This document shows positions 26,789 through 36,201 of a stretch of DNA of 57,599 nucleotides, in pieces. The stretch covers positions 1 through 57,599 of the forward strand of contig NZ_JAICYI010000014.1 of assembly GCF_025934275.1 (NCBI RefSeq). The letters are read 5' to 3'. How positions within the stretch are numbered: position 1 is the first letter of the stretch; each line of letters opens with the position of its first letter. A program made the position numbers and the translations under genes. This DNA is from Phenylobacterium sp. Its GTDB lineage: Bacteria > Pseudomonadota > Alphaproteobacteria > Caulobacterales > Caulobacteraceae. The notes under the pieces were generated by a model. The model did no database searches. It saw nothing but the letters and a program-made list of their open reading frames with translations, and was not told the DNA's origin.

Positions 26789-27208
26789 ATGGCAGATATC
26801 AGCACGCCCGCCGCCACCGCCCAGGCGATCGCCGCCTCCGCCCTGCGCGCCCAACAGGGGCGGATGCGGATCATCGCCGAGAACCTGGCCAATGCGGACT
26901 CCACCGCCAGGACCAAGGGCGGGACGCCCTACCGGCGCCAGGAGCCGATCTTCGAGCCGACGCCGGTCGCGGGCGGCACGGGCGTGCGGATGGCCCGGGT
27001 CCGGCCGGATCCGCGGCCGTTCAGGACCGCCTACGACCCCGGCAACCCGGCCGCCGACGCCAAGGGCGAGGTCAAGCTGCCCAACGTCGATCCGCTGATC
27101 GAGGCCCTGGACATGCGCGAGGCGCAGCGGGCCTACGACGCCAACCTGAACGTCATCGATACGGCGCGGACGATGGACGCGCGCACCCTCGACCTCCTGA
27201 AGAAGTAG
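26789..27208 (+). CDS. flgC: Flagellar proximal rod protein FlgC
   Basis: A 139-residue rod protein with the N-terminal RAQQGRMRIIAENLANADST and the FlgC block GGTPYRRQEPIFEP, and C-terminal NVDPLIEALDMREAQRAYDANLN (split over about 108-130). TAGGAG stands six bases before the ATG. It follows flgB by 16 bases. Length is normal. Confidence 0.96.
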   Translation: MADISTPAATAQAIAASALRAQQGRMRIIAENLANADSTARTKGGTPYRRQEPIFEPTPVAGGTGVRMARVRPDPRPFRTAYDPGNPAADAKGEVKLPNVDPLIEALDMREAQRAYDANLNVIDTARTMDARTLDLLKK

Positions 27209-27223
27209 CGGGGACGCCGGGCC

Positions 27224-27535
27224 ATGATGACCGCGCTCGCCGCCGCCAAGGCCTACGCCGCTGCGCAGAGCAACCTCGCCACCGATATCGCCGGCGCGGC
27301 CGGCGAGGCGCCAAAGGCGCATGGGTTCGGCGACATCCTGAAGTCGGTGATGGGCGATGCGGTGAGCGCGTCCAAGGCCGCCGAGACCCAGATGACCAAC
27401 CAGGTCCAGGGCAAGGCCCAGCTCGTCGACGTGGTGACGGCGGTGGCGAACGCCGAGACCAACCTGGAGACGGTGATGGCGATCCGCGACCAGGTGATCG
27501 GCGCCTATCAGGAAATCATGCGCATGCCGATCTGA
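27224..27535 (+). CDS. fliE: Flagellar hook-basal body complex protein FliE
   Basis: A 103-residue protein that joins the MS-ring to the rod. The C-terminal two thirds carry the FliE pattern: [39 protein letters not shown] and [20 protein letters not shown]. Two ATG codons (27224 and 27227) are possible starts and differ by one residue. It ends the flgB operon; the ABC transporter gene begins 23 bases later in the same direction. Confidence 0.95.
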   Translation: MMTALAAAKAYAAAQSNLATDIAGAAGEAPKAHGFGDILKSVMGDAVSASKAAETQMTNQVQGKAQLVDVVTAVANAETNLETVMAIRDQVIGAYQEIMRMPI

Positions 27536-27558
27536 GCGCGATCTGCTAGGCCTTCGCC

Positions 27559-28338
27559 ATGGCGGGGGCGGCGGCGATCGAGCTCGAGGGAGTGGCCAAG
27601 CGCTACGGCGCCCTGGTCGCGCTCGCGGACGTCACCTTGCGCGTCACGCAAGGCGAGTTCGTCGCCCTGGTCGGCGGCTCGGGGTCCGGCAAGACCACGC
27701 TGTTGAAGACCATCAACCGCCTGGTCGCTCCGGACGCGGGCCGAATCCGCGTTGAAGGCGAGGCGGCTGAGGCGATCGCGCCCCACGAGCTTCGCCGCCG
27801 GATCGGATATGTTTTCCAAGAGATCGGCCTGTTTCCTCATCTGAGCGTGGCGGAAAACATCGGCGTCACGCCGAGGCTTCTGGGCTGGGACCGGGGCCGG
27901 ATCGCAGCGCGGACAGCGACGCTCCTGGATCTCGTCGCTCTCCCCCGGGAGGTCGCCGGCCGGGCCCCGGCGGAGCTTTCGGGCGGCCAGCGGCAACGGG
28001 TCGGGGTCGCCCGCGCGCTCGCGGCCGAGCCCGCGATCATGCTGATGGACGAGCCGTTCGGCGCGCTCGATCCGCTGACCCGCGATCAGCTCGGCGCCGA
28101 CTATCGCGACCTGCACGAGCGGCTCGGACTCACCACGCTGATGGTCACTCACGACATGACCGAGGCCGTCCTGCTGGCCGACCGGGTCGTGGTGCTCTCG
28201 GCCGGGCGTATCGTGGCGGATGGAAAGCCCGCCGAACTCCTGGCCCGCGCCACCGACCCGGACGTCCGCGCCCTGCTGGAGGCGCCCAAGCGGCAGGCCG
28301 ATCGTTTGCAGGCGAGGCTCTCCGGAGCGACCGGATGA
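27559..28338 (+). CDS. ABC transporter ATP-binding protein, glycine betaine/osmoprotectant type
   Basis: A 259-residue ATPase. Walker A GGSGSGKTT (about 38-46), the Q-loop in GYVFQEIGLFPHLS, the signature LSGGQRQR, Walker B IMLMDEPFGALD and the H-loop VTHD are complete. The closest pattern is the OpuCA/ProV/YehX group that energises uptake of betaine, choline or related quaternary amines, in agreement with the downstream fused permease/binding protein. It lacks the C-terminal CBS domains of OpuCA. It starts 23 bases after fliE, so read-through from the flagellar promoter is possible. Confidence 0.9.
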   Translation: MAGAAAIELEGVAKRYGALVALADVTLRVTQGEFVALVGGSGSGKTTLLKTINRLVAPDAGRIRVEGEAAEAIAPHELRRRIGYVFQEIGLFPHLSVAENIGVTPRLLGWDRGRIAARTATLLDLVALPREVAGRAPAELSGGQRQRVGVARALAAEPAIMLMDEPFGALDPLTRDQLGADYRDLHERLGLTTLMVTHDMTEAVLLADRVVVLSAGRIVADGKPAELLARATDPDVRALLEAPKRQADRLQARLSGATG

Positions 28339-29924
28339 GCGCGCGCGTCGCCGCGGCGTGGGCGCTGCTGCCCGGCTATCTCGCCTGGCACGTGGTGCTG
28401 AGCCTGAGCGCGCTTGCCCTCGGAGTGGCGATCAGCCTGCCGCTGGCGGTCGCCGCCAGCCGCAGCATACGGCTCCGCTGGCCGGTGCTGGCGTTCGCGA
28501 GCCTGATCCAGACCATCCCCAGCCTCGCCCTGCTGGCGCTGTTCTATCCGCTGCTCCTGGCGCTCTCGGCGCTGACCCGCGCGACGGTGGGCGTGAGCTT
28601 TCCGGCGCTCGGGTTTCTGCCCTCGCTGCTGGCGCTGACGCTCTATTCCATGCTGCCGATTCTGCGGAACGGCGTGGCGGGCGTGCTTGGCGTCGATCCG
28701 GCGATCCGCGAGGCCGCCGACGGCGTCGGCATGACGCCCCGCCAGAAGCTGCTGCAGGTGGAGCTGCCGCTCGCCGCGCCGGTGATCATGGCGGGCGTCC
28801 GCACCGCCGCGGTCTGGACCATCGGGGCGGCGACGCTGTCCACGCCGGTCGGCCAGACCAGCCTCGGCAACTACATTTTCGCCGGCCTGCAGACCGAGAA
28901 CTGGGTGTTCGTGCTGTTCGGCTGCGTGGCCTCGGCCGCCCTGGCGCTGATCGCCGACCAGCTGCTCGGTCTTCTCGAGGTCTCCGCCCGCCGCCGGTCG
29001 CGCCCGCTGGCGCTCGGGGCGGTGATCGCGCTGCTGGCCGGAGCCGCGCTGGCGATCACCCCATTGCTCAGCTTCGGACGTCCCGCCAGCTATGTCATCG
29101 GCGCCAAGAATTTCTCGGAGCAATACATCCTGGCCGAGCTGATGGCCGACCGCCTGGAGGCGCGAGGCGCCCGCGTGACGCGCAAGGAGGACCTGGGTTC
29201 GGCGGTCGCCTACCGCGCGCTCGCCGCCGGCGAAATCGACGCCTACGTCGACTATTCCGGCACCCTTTGGACCAATGTGCTGCAGCGGACCGACAATCCG
29301 GGGCGGGCGGCGGTGTTGCGCGAACTGACGGCGGAGCTGAGGCGGCGTGACGGCGTCGTCGTCCTGGGCTCGCTCGGCTTCGAGAACGCCTACGCCTTCG
29401 CGATGCGGCCCGATCGCGCCGGCGCGCTGCATATCGCCTCGATCTCCGACCTCGCCCGCGAGGCGCCGCGCCTGACCCTGGGCTCGGACCTGGAGTTCCT
29501 TTCGCGGCCCGAGTGGAAGGCTGTGAAGACGGCCTATGGCCTCGCATTCAGCGCGGAGCGGTCCTACCAGCCGACTTTCATGTACCGTGCGCTGACCGAC
29601 GGCGAGGTCGACGTGATCTCCGCCTTCTCCTCCGATGGCCGGATCGCGGCGCAGCACCTGGTCGTGCTCGCGGACCCGAAGGGCGCGATCCCGCCCTATG
29701 ATGCGGTGGTGTTGATCTCGCCGAAGCGCGCCGGCGATGCGCGGTTGCGCGCCGCCCTGCAGCCGTTGATCGGCAAGATCAGCGTCGAAGCCATGCGTTC
29801 GGCGAACTACAGCGTCGACCGCGACCGGGCCAAGGCCACGCCCGCAGAGGCCGCCCGCGCGCTGGACGCTGCGATTCGCGCCGCGGCTACTTCGCCTCGA
29901 CCTGTTCCTCGTCCGAGGCGTTGA
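28335..29924 (+). CDS. Fused permease / substrate-binding protein, glycine betaine-type ABC transporter
   Basis: A 529-residue fusion. Residues 1-250 are a permease with about six membrane segments and the coupling loop REAADGVGMTPRQKLLQVEL. From about residue 252 an OpuAC-type binding domain follows: VIGAKNFSEQYILAELMADR, GEIDAYVDYSGTLWTN, and later FMYRALTDGEVDVISAFSSD. Such fusions are known in the OpuC/EgtU-type group and tie the receptor to the membrane. It overlaps the ATPase gene (ATGA). Its last 38 bases overlap the convergent gene at 29887. The exact ligand is not certain. Confidence 0.9.
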   Translation: MSARVAAAWALLPGYLAWHVVLSLSALALGVAISLPLAVAASRSIRLRWPVLAFASLIQTIPSLALLALFYPLLLALSALTRATVGVSFPALGFLPSLLALTLYSMLPILRNGVAGVLGVDPAIREAADGVGMTPRQKLLQVELPLAAPVIMAGVRTAAVWTIGAATLSTPVGQTSLGNYIFAGLQTENWVFVLFGCVASAALALIADQLLGLLEVSARRRSRPLALGAVIALLAGAALAITPLLSFGRPASYVIGAKNFSEQYILAELMADRLEARGARVTRKEDLGSAVAYRALAAGEIDAYVDYSGTLWTNVLQRTDNPGRAAVLRELTAELRRRDGVVVLGSLGFENAYAFAMRPDRAGALHIASISDLAREAPRLTLGSDLEFLSRPEWKAVKTAYGLAFSAERSYQPTFMYRALTDGEVDVISAFSSDGRIAAQHLVVLADPKGAIPPYDAVVLISPKRAGDARLRAALQPLIGKISVEAMRSANYSVDRDRAKATPAEAARALDAAIRAAATSPRPVPRPRR

Positions 29925-30375
29925 CGAGCTTGGCCAGGGCGTTCGCGTAGGCGCCGGTCACCTCGCCGAACGAGCCGGAGACGGAAATCGGCCACGACTT
30001 CTTCCCGCAGGCGTATTCCCAGGTGAGCTCACCGCGCGAGCCCGGCACGATCGGCTGGAAGGGTTCCTTGGACTTGGCGAGCCAGGTGTCCTTGCTCTTC
30101 AGCTCGCCGTCGAACCAGATCACCATCTGCGGCCGGATGCGGGGATCGCCGATGCAGGAGACTTCCCACCGCGCCTTGACCACCGGCTCCTCCTTCTCGC
30201 CGACCTTCACCGAGGAGGTCCAGACGCTCACGTCGCCGTTCGAGTGCACGAAGCGGGTGTCGGTCTCCATCAACAACAGCTCCGCAGGGGTCGCGCCCAT
30301 GACGTGCCAAGTCTCGGCCAGGGCCGGCTTGGCGACGACGATGAGCGCCGCGGCGGAGACGAGGCTTTTCCACAT
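29887..30375 (-). CDS. Exported hypothetical protein between the ABC transporter and fliQ
   Basis: A 162-residue protein I do not recognise. A signal peptide (SLVSAAALIVVAKPALAETW) precedes a domain of mixed strands with two cysteines (SCIGDPRIRPQMVIW and EYACGKKSW) that could form a disulphide. Trp-rich segments and the pattern FVHSNGDVSVWTSSVKVGEKE suggest a small beta-rich periplasmic domain. The ATG at 30375 has GGAAGG upstream; the open frame further upstream runs through the fliQ promoter and fliQ and is not supported. The C-terminus is coded antisense to the last codons of the transporter fusion. Confidence 0.75.
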   Translation of the reverse strand: MWKSLVSAAALIVVAKPALAETWHVMGATPAELLLMETDTRFVHSNGDVSVWTSSVKVGEKEEPVVKARWEVSCIGDPRIRPQMVIWFDGELKSKDTWLAKSKEPFQPIVPGSRGELTWEYACGKKSWPISVSGSFGEVTGAYANALAKLVNASDEEQVEAK

Positions 30376-30506
30376 GCCTGTCAGCCTTCCAAGTTGCTCT
30401 CCGGCGGGCTGAACGCGGCGTGCAGCGCCTAGGTCCCTCGCGGTCGCGGAAAAGTGTATTGCGCCGCGCCGTCCTCGCCGCGGGCGAGCGCCCGGGTAGC
30501 CGTTCG

Positions 30507-30514
30507 TTAACCAT
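30507..30514 (+). promoter_or_regulatory. CtrA-type half-site TTAACCAT upstream of fliQ
   Basis: TTAACCAT, the extended form of the CtrA half-site, 66 bases before the fliQ ATG. No second TTAA stands at the canonical distance. fliQ promoters of Caulobacter are classic CtrA targets, so this is the best candidate in the 204-base gap. Confidence 0.5.
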
Positions 30515-30579
30515 ACCCGTCCGAAGCTGGAGGAGCCGCGCCGGGCCGCCGGTTCCAGTTGCGTTCGAAAGGGTTCTCG

Positions 30580-30843
30580 ATGAACGGCGCCGAGGTTCTG
30601 GACGTCGGGCGCGACGCCATCTGGCTGACCATCCAGCTCTGCGCGCCGGTGCTGATCGTAGGCCTGGTCGTGGGCGTCGGCGTCGGGCTGTTCCAGGCGC
30701 TCACCCAGATCCAGGAAGCGACGCTGGTCTATGCGCCGAAGATCGTGGCGATCTTCATCAGCCTGTTGATCTTCCTGCCGCTGATGGGCGCGCTGATGAG
30801 CAGCTTCATGCGCCACATCGCCGAACGCATCGCAGCCATGTAG
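30580..30843 (+). CDS. fliQ: Flagellar type III export protein FliQ
   Basis: An 87-residue, two-helix membrane protein of the export gate. Helices: IWLTIQLCAPVLIVGLVVGV and IVAIFISLLIFLPLMGALM, joined by the conserved FQALTQIQEATL. The ATG at 30580 has GAAAGGG seven bases upstream; an in-frame earlier start would add seven residues beyond family length. It opens the rightward run fliQ-fliR-flhB-cckA. Confidence 0.96.
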   Translation: MNGAEVLDVGRDAIWLTIQLCAPVLIVGLVVGVGVGLFQALTQIQEATLVYAPKIVAIFISLLIFLPLMGALMSSFMRHIAERIAAM

Positions 30844-30856
30844 CCGCGCGCCGGCC

Positions 30857-31615
30857 ATGGAGCACTACGCCGCCGCCCAGCAGGTCTACGCCGCCGCCCT
30901 GATCTTCGCCCGCCTGGGCGCGATCGTGATGCTGATCCCGGGGCTCGGCGAAGGCTACGTGCCGCCGCGCATCCGGCTGTCCTTCGCCTTTGTCATGGCG
31001 CTGATGCTGTTCCCGGTCCTTTCGGCAGGCGCGCCGCCGATGCCCGCCGACGTGGGCGGCCTCGGCGGCTCGATCATCAAGGAGGTGCTGATCGGCCTGA
31101 TGCTTGGGGCCATCCTCAGATTGTTCATGACCGCGCTTGCGACGGCCGGTGAGCTCGTCTCGATCCAGACCACGCTGTCCTTCGCGCAGACCGCCAATCC
31201 GTCCGAGGCGCAGCCGTCGACCAGTCTCGGGACGTTCCTGGGGCTGATGGGCCTGTTGCTCATCATGACCACCGACCTGCACCACCTCTTTTTGGGCGCG
31301 ATCGTGCGGTCCTATGCGATCTTCCCGTTCAGCAAGGCTGCGCCCGTCAATGACGCCGGCCAGCTGGCGATCCAGACGGTGGCGCGATCCTTCGCGCTCG
31401 GCCTGCAGCTCGCGGCGCCCGTGATCGTCTTCTCGCTGGTGTTCAGCATCGCCACCGGCCTGGTCGGGCGGGTGATGCCGCAGTTCCAGGTGTTCTTCGT
31501 GGCCACGCCGCTGCAGCTGCTCCTCGGGCTGTCGGTGTTCGCCCTCAGCCTCGGCGCGATCGGCCTGGTCTGGGTTGACCGCTACCGCGACCTGCTCGCC
31601 GCGTTCGGGGCGTGA
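30857..31615 (+). CDS. fliR: Flagellar type III export protein FliR
   Basis: A 252-residue membrane protein with about six hydrophobic segments. Family landmarks: FARLGAIVMLIPGLGEGYVP, IIKEVLIGLMLGAILRLFM, AGELVSIQTTLSFAQTANPS and the C-terminal GRVMPQFQVFFVATPLQ. FliR joins FliP and FliQ in the export pore and contacts FlhB. It starts 13 bases after fliQ. Confidence 0.97.
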   Translation: MEHYAAAQQVYAAALIFARLGAIVMLIPGLGEGYVPPRIRLSFAFVMALMLFPVLSAGAPPMPADVGGLGGSIIKEVLIGLMLGAILRLFMTALATAGELVSIQTTLSFAQTANPSEAQPSTSLGTFLGLMGLLLIMTTDLHHLFLGAIVRSYAIFPFSKAAPVNDAGQLAIQTVARSFALGLQLAAPVIVFSLVFSIATGLVGRVMPQFQVFFVATPLQLLLGLSVFALSLGAIGLVWVDRYRDLLAAFGA

Positions 31616-31619
31616 GGCG

Positions 31620-32702
31620 ATGAGCGACACGAACGACGCCGCCTCGCGGACAGAAGAGCCGACACCCCGGAAACTGCAGCGCGCGCGTGAACAGGGCGAC
31701 GTCGTCAAGACGCCGGACCTCGCCTCGCTCGCCTCGCTGGCGGCCGCCGCGGCGGTCATCGCCACCGCCGGCGGCTGGCTGGCGCGCAACCTGGCCGCCG
31801 CGCTCGTGCCGTTCCTGGCGCGCGCCGATACGATCCGGATGGAGGGCGACGGGCCGGTCGATGTGGCGCGCCAGGCGATGATCGCCGGCGCGCCGGTGCT
31901 GATCGCGGTGATGGCCGCCGCGGCGCTGGCCGGCGCTGCCGGCAACCTCGTGCAGACCGGCTTCCTGTTCACGCCATCCCGCCTGCGTCCGCAGCTCTCG
32001 AAGCTGTCGCCGCTGGCTGGTTTGCGGCGGATGTTCGGGCTCGACAGCCTGGCCCACTTCGTGAAGTCGCTGCTGAAGGTGACCGCGACCGGGGTGATCG
32101 GTTGGTGGGTGCTCGCGCCGCACTGGTCGGAGCTGGCCGGCCTCGCCGCGCTCGATCCCACCGCCATGCTGCCGTTCGCCGCCGACGTCCTGCGGCGGCT
32201 GGTGTTCGCGACCGTAGGCTTCCTGCTGCTGGTCGCCGGCGCCGACTGGCTGTTCCAGCGGCAGCGGTTCATGACGCGCATGCGGATGAGCAAGGCCGAG
32301 GTGAAGGAGGACTTCCGCCAGTCGGAAGGCGACCCGCAGGTGAAGGGCCGGCAGAAGCAGATCCGCCTGGAGCGCGCCCGCCGCCGGATGATGCAGGCGG
32401 TGCCGACTGCGACCGTGGTGATCGCCAACCCGACCCACTACGCCGTGGCGCTGCGCTACGAGCAGGGCGAGTCCGCCGCACCGGTCTGCGTGGCGAAGGG
32501 CCTGGACTCCCTGGCCCTGAAGATCCGCGCCGTGGCCGAGGAGGCGAAGGTCCCGGTGATCGAGGACCCGCCGCTGGCGCGGGCGCTCTATGCCGCGGTC
32601 GAGGTCGACGAGATGATCCCCCAGGCCCACTACCAGGCGGTGGCCAAGATCATCGGCTTCATCCTCTCCGGCGCCCGCCGTGCCACGGCGCGGGCCCTGT
32701 GA
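31620..32702 (+). CDS. flhB: Flagellar type III export protein FlhB
   Basis: A 360-residue export switch. The N-terminus TEEPTPRKLQRAREQGDVVK is diagnostic. Four membrane segments are followed by the cytoplasmic domain from about residue 220 (MRMSKAEVKEDFRQSEGDPQ). The autocleavage motif N270-P-T-H is intact, so the specificity switch from rod/hook to filament export should work. The ATG at 31620 is four bases after fliR. cckA follows after four bases. Confidence 0.97.
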   Translation: MSDTNDAASRTEEPTPRKLQRAREQGDVVKTPDLASLASLAAAAAVIATAGGWLARNLAAALVPFLARADTIRMEGDGPVDVARQAMIAGAPVLIAVMAAAALAGAAGNLVQTGFLFTPSRLRPQLSKLSPLAGLRRMFGLDSLAHFVKSLLKVTATGVIGWWVLAPHWSELAGLAALDPTAMLPFAADVLRRLVFATVGFLLLVAGADWLFQRQRFMTRMRMSKAEVKEDFRQSEGDPQVKGRQKQIRLERARRRMMQAVPTATVVIANPTHYAVALRYEQGESAAPVCVAKGLDSLALKIRAVAEEAKVPVIEDPPLARALYAAVEVDEMIPQAHYQAVAKIIGFILSGARRATARAL

Positions 32703-32706
32703 CATC

Positions 32707-34839
32707 ATGCCGGAGCAACCCTTGAGTGATTCGGAGATCCTTGAGCTCGCCATGGCCGCGCGGTCGCGAGACAGAGCCGGGACGCGGAGCTTCGATCCGC
32801 TGGCCGCCGCCGCCGTGGTGTTCTTCCTGATCGCAGTGGTGTTCGCCGGCGCGCCGTTGCTCAACGCCGGTCCGGCGACGCAAGCCGGCCTATTGCTGCT
32901 GATCGGCCTGGCCGGCGTGTCGCTGCTCGGGCTGCTTGTCCTGCGGGCCGGGGCGGCGCCCGCGGCCGAGAGCGAGGCGGCGGGCGCCGAGAAGCTTATC
33001 GGAGCGCTCACCGAGGCCGCCGCCGTCGCCGCGCCCGACGGCCGGATCGTCGCCGCCAACGCCGCCTGGAGAGCCGTGGTCGGGCCGAGCCCGCGGCTGC
33101 CGAAGGGCGGCGTCTCGGCGGCCAGCCTGTTCGCGGCCCTGTCGGCCGCGCGCCGCGGGGAACCGGCTCGGGCCAGCCTCAAGGCGGCGGGCGCGGAGCA
33201 CGAGGCGCTGGTCGCGATGCTCGCGCCGCGGCGCTTCCTCGTGCGGCTCACCGGCCCGGGGGCCGCCGCGCTGGCTCTGCCGCCCGCCGCCATGGAGGTG
33301 ATCGCCGCCGTCGCCGGCGCAGGACGCCCGCCGCCCCAGGTGCTGGACGCCTTCGCCGCGGCCTCGCCGTTCGGCGCTGCCCTGCTGGAGGGGGAGGATC
33401 CGTTCGCGGCCCTCATCGTCGAGGCCAATCCGGCGCTGAAGGCCGTGGCCGGCGCCGGCGGCGGGCCCGGCCAGGTGTTCGGCGATCTCCTCGAGCCCGC
33501 CTCGCGCGCCGACGCGGCCCAGCGCCGCGGCGAGGCGGCCAAATCCGGCGCGCCCCTGGAAGTCCGGCTGGCGCACGATCCGGCGCGCATCGCCCACCTC
33601 TACCTGACCCGCACCGACGGCCGATGGGTCGCCTATCTGGTCGACGTCTCCGAGCAGAAGCAGATCGAGCTGCAGCTCGCCCAAAGCCAGAAGATGCAGG
33701 CCATCGGCCAGCTCGCGGGCGGCGTGGCGCACGACTTCAACAACCTGCTCACCGCGATCTTCATGCAGCTCGACGTGCTCGCGGCGCGCCATCCGGTGGG
33801 CGACCCATCGTACGAGGGCCTGAACGAGATCCGCCAGATCTCGACGCGCGCCGCCGACCTGGTCCGCAAGCTGCTGGCCTTCTCGCGCAAGCAGACCGTC
33901 CAGCGCGAGATCCTCGACCTCGGCGAGCTGATCAGCGAGTTCGAGGTGCTGCTGCGCCGCGTGCTCTACGAGGACGTCAAGCTGGAGACGGAATACGGCC
34001 GCAACCTCCCGCAGGTGCGCGTCGACCGGGGCCAGCTGGAGACGGCGGTGATGAATCTCGCCGTCAATGCGCGCGACGCGGTCCGGGCCCATGGCGGCGG
34101 CGCGGTGACCATCCGCACCGCGCGGCTCTCCCAGGAGCGGGCGCGCGAGCTCGGCTACCCCGGCGCGGAGGGCGACCAGGCGCTGATCGAAGTCTCCGAC
34201 GACGGATCCGGCATCCCGCCCGAGGTCATGGACAAGATCTTCGACCCGTTCTTCACCACCAAACCGGTGGGCGAGGGCACGGGGCTCGGCCTCGCCACCG
34301 TCTACGGCATCATCAAGCAATCGGACGGGTGGATTTCGGTCGAGTCCCGGCCGGCCGAGGGCGCGGCGTTCCGGATCTTCCTGCCGGTGCATCACGCGGC
34401 CGCGGTGATCCAGGCGGCGCCGGAGCCGATCCGGTCCAAGCGGCCGGCCGCGCGCGACCTCTCGGGGGCCGGCCGGATCCTGTTCGTCGAGGACGAGGAC
34501 GCCGTGCGAGGCGTCGCCGCGAAGTTGCTCAGGGCGCGCGGCTACGAAGTGATCGAGGCGGCCAGCGGCGAGGAAGCGCTGGAAATCGCCGAGAGCCACG
34601 CCGGCGAGATCGACCTGATGATCTCCGACGTGGTGATGCCGGGCATGCAGGGCCCTGACCTGTTGAAACAGGCGCGGCAGTATCTCGGGTCCGCGCCTGT
34701 GATGTTCATCTCGGGCTACGCCGAGAGTGAGTTCTCCGACCTCCTGGAAGGCGAGAGCAATGTCTCCTTCCTGCCCAAGCCGATCGACATCAAGACGCTG
34801 GCCGAACGCGTGAAGCAGGAGCTGCAGAAGGCGGCATGA
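32707..34839 (+). CDS. cckA: Hybrid sensor histidine kinase CckA (cell-cycle kinase)
   Basis: A 710-residue hybrid kinase/phosphatase. Two membrane helices near residues 37-85 are followed by PAS-like regions, the dimerisation block [17 protein letters not shown] with phospho-acceptor H342, an ATPase domain ([48 protein letters not shown]) and a receiver domain with D641 in [17 protein letters not shown]. CckA passes phosphate through ChpT to CtrA and CpdR. Placement directly after flhB is the Caulobacter arrangement and, with the domain order, makes the assignment strong. Its TGA overlaps the next ATG. Confidence 0.94.
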   Translation: MPEQPLSDSEILELAMAARSRDRAGTRSFDPLAAAAVVFFLIAVVFAGAPLLNAGPATQAGLLLLIGLAGVSLLGLLVLRAGAAPAAESEAAGAEKLIGALTEAAAVAAPDGRIVAANAAWRAVVGPSPRLPKGGVSAASLFAALSAARRGEPARASLKAAGAEHEALVAMLAPRRFLVRLTGPGAAALALPPAAMEVIAAVAGAGRPPPQVLDAFAAASPFGAALLEGEDPFAALIVEANPALKAVAGAGGGPGQVFGDLLEPASRADAAQRRGEAAKSGAPLEVRLAHDPARIAHLYLTRTDGRWVAYLVDVSEQKQIELQLAQSQKMQAIGQLAGGVAHDFNNLLTAIFMQLDVLAARHPVGDPSYEGLNEIRQISTRAADLVRKLLAFSRKQTVQREILDLGELISEFEVLLRRVLYEDVKLETEYGRNLPQVRVDRGQLETAVMNLAVNARDAVRAHGGGAVTIRTARLSQERARELGYPGAEGDQALIEVSDDGSGIPPEVMDKIFDPFFTTKPVGEGTGLGLATVYGIIKQSDGWISVESRPAEGAAFRIFLPVHHAAAVIQAAPEPIRSKRPAARDLSGAGRILFVEDEDAVRGVAAKLLRARGYEVIEAASGEEALEIAESHAGEIDLMISDVVMPGMQGPDLLKQARQYLGSAPVMFISGYAESEFSDLLEGESNVSFLPKPIDIKTLAERVKQELQKAA

Positions 34840-35972
34840 GCGATCTGGTCGCGCTTGCCTTATGCGGCCCGCGCCTCCAATCATCCGCGGCCTCACCGAC
34901 CGAGCGAGCGCCCGTGTCCGATTCCGCCCCCGGCCAGACCCGCACCCTCAGCGTCCAGCAAGCCTTCGACCTCGGCTTCGCCGCCTTGCAGGCGGGTCGT
35001 CCGGAAGCCGCCGAGCAGCTGTTCAAGCCGGTGTGGGCTGCGACCCGCGCCGCGAATGCGGGCCTGAGCCTCGCCCTGGTGCTGGAGCAGCTTGGACGGT
35101 TCGAGGAGGCCGAGGCGGTTTGCCGCGAGGTGCTGCGCGAGCACCCCGGCGATCCCACCGCCGAGCGCCAGCTCGGCTTTCTCCTGATGCGCTTCGGCCG
35201 CTACGCAGAGGGCTGGCCGCTGCTCGAGGCGCGCATGCGGATTCCCGGGGACAGGCGCAGACCTGACCTGCCTACGCCGGAATGGGACGGTCGGCCGGTG
35301 CGCACGCTTCTCCTCTGGCCGGAGCAGGGACTGGGCGACCAGATCCAGTACGCCCGCTTCCTGAAGTCGCTGCAGGCGAGGGGGATCAAGCCGATCTTCG
35401 TGTGCGGCCCCTCGATGGAGCGGCTCTTCGGCCACCTGGGCTGCCAGGTCCTGGTGGCCCGCGGGCAGCCGCTTCCCGCGCACGACGCGTGGGTGATGCT
35501 GGCGTCGCTGCCGTTCCGCCTGGGCGTGAGCCTGGAGACCGTGCCGGGGGCAACCTATCTGCCCAGCCGCCCTGTCGGCTCGGGCCAGGGCTTCGTCGCC
35601 AAGGGGAGCCCGGCCCACGCCAACGACGCGCGGCGTTCGCTGCCGCCCGCGCTCGCTGCGAATGTCGCGGCCTGGCCCGGCGTGACCAGCCTGCTGCCAG
35701 AGGATACCGGCGCCCGCGACTTCGAGGACACCCGCCGCATCGTCGAGGGCCTGGACCTGGTGATCTCCGTCGACACGGCCGTCGCTCACCTGGCGGGTGC
35801 GATGGGCAAGCCCTGCTTCCTGCTGCTGCCGCATCTGGCCGACTGGCGCTGGATGCAGGACCGCGCCGACAGCCCCTGGTATCCTTCGATGCGAATCTTC
35901 CGCCAGCCCGCGCCCGGCGATTGGGCGAGCGTCATAGCCGAAGTTCGAGGAGCTCTGGATGAACGCGCTTAG
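34836..35972 (+). CDS. TPR and glycosyltransferase-9-like protein
   Basis: A 378-residue protein with N-terminal TPR repeats ([58 protein letters not shown]) and a C-terminal glycosyltransferase-B-like domain: [19 protein letters not shown], and [20 protein letters not shown] with [11 protein letters not shown] near the end. Similar proteins decorate flagellin or surface polysaccharides. The stretch that normally reads as a W-x-G-N-P block is [11 protein letters not shown] here. The ATG overlaps the cckA stop; a GTG at 34914 would drop 26 low-complexity residues. Its function in flagellin modification is inference. Confidence 0.78.
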   Translation: MSDLVALALCGPRLQSSAASPTERAPVSDSAPGQTRTLSVQQAFDLGFAALQAGRPEAAEQLFKPVWAATRAANAGLSLALVLEQLGRFEEAEAVCREVLREHPGDPTAERQLGFLLMRFGRYAEGWPLLEARMRIPGDRRRPDLPTPEWDGRPVRTLLLWPEQGLGDQIQYARFLKSLQARGIKPIFVCGPSMERLFGHLGCQVLVARGQPLPAHDAWVMLASLPFRLGVSLETVPGATYLPSRPVGSGQGFVAKGSPAHANDARRSLPPALAANVAAWPGVTSLLPEDTGARDFEDTRRIVEGLDLVISVDTAVAHLAGAMGKPCFLLLPHLADWRWMQDRADSPWYPSMRIFRQPAPGDWASVIAEVRGALDERA

Positions 35973-36201
35973 GCCCCGCTTCTCGCAGCGAGAGCCGCTG
36001 CCGTTCCGCAAGCCGCCGCCTCCGGCCGCGTTCTGGACGGCCTCGGCCCTCGGGGCCGCCGCGCTCGGCGCGATCGCGGTCGGCGTGGTCGCTGTCGGAC
36101 GCATGGCGATCGGGCGACTGGCGATCGGGCGGCTCAAGGTCGGCCGGCTGGAGATCGACGACCTGATCGTCGGCAAGCTGACCCTGAGGGACGGGTCCTA
36201 G
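35959..36201 (+). CDS. Small protein with a five-residue repeat
   Basis: An 80-residue protein of unknown function. After a Pro-rich basic N-terminus, residues 30-76 repeat every five residues in the pattern x-[LIV]-G-x-[hydrophobic]: [20 protein letters not shown] and so on, later [15 protein letters not shown]. The first repeats could be a membrane helix; the later charged ones suggest a repeat-type beta helix. The ATG lies 14 bases inside the upstream gene. The stop shares CTAG with the convergent dioxygenase gene. Confidence 0.6.
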   Translation: MNALRPRFSQREPLPFRKPPPPAAFWTASALGAAALGAIAVGVVAVGRMAIGRLAIGRLKVGRLEIDDLIVGKLTLRDGS

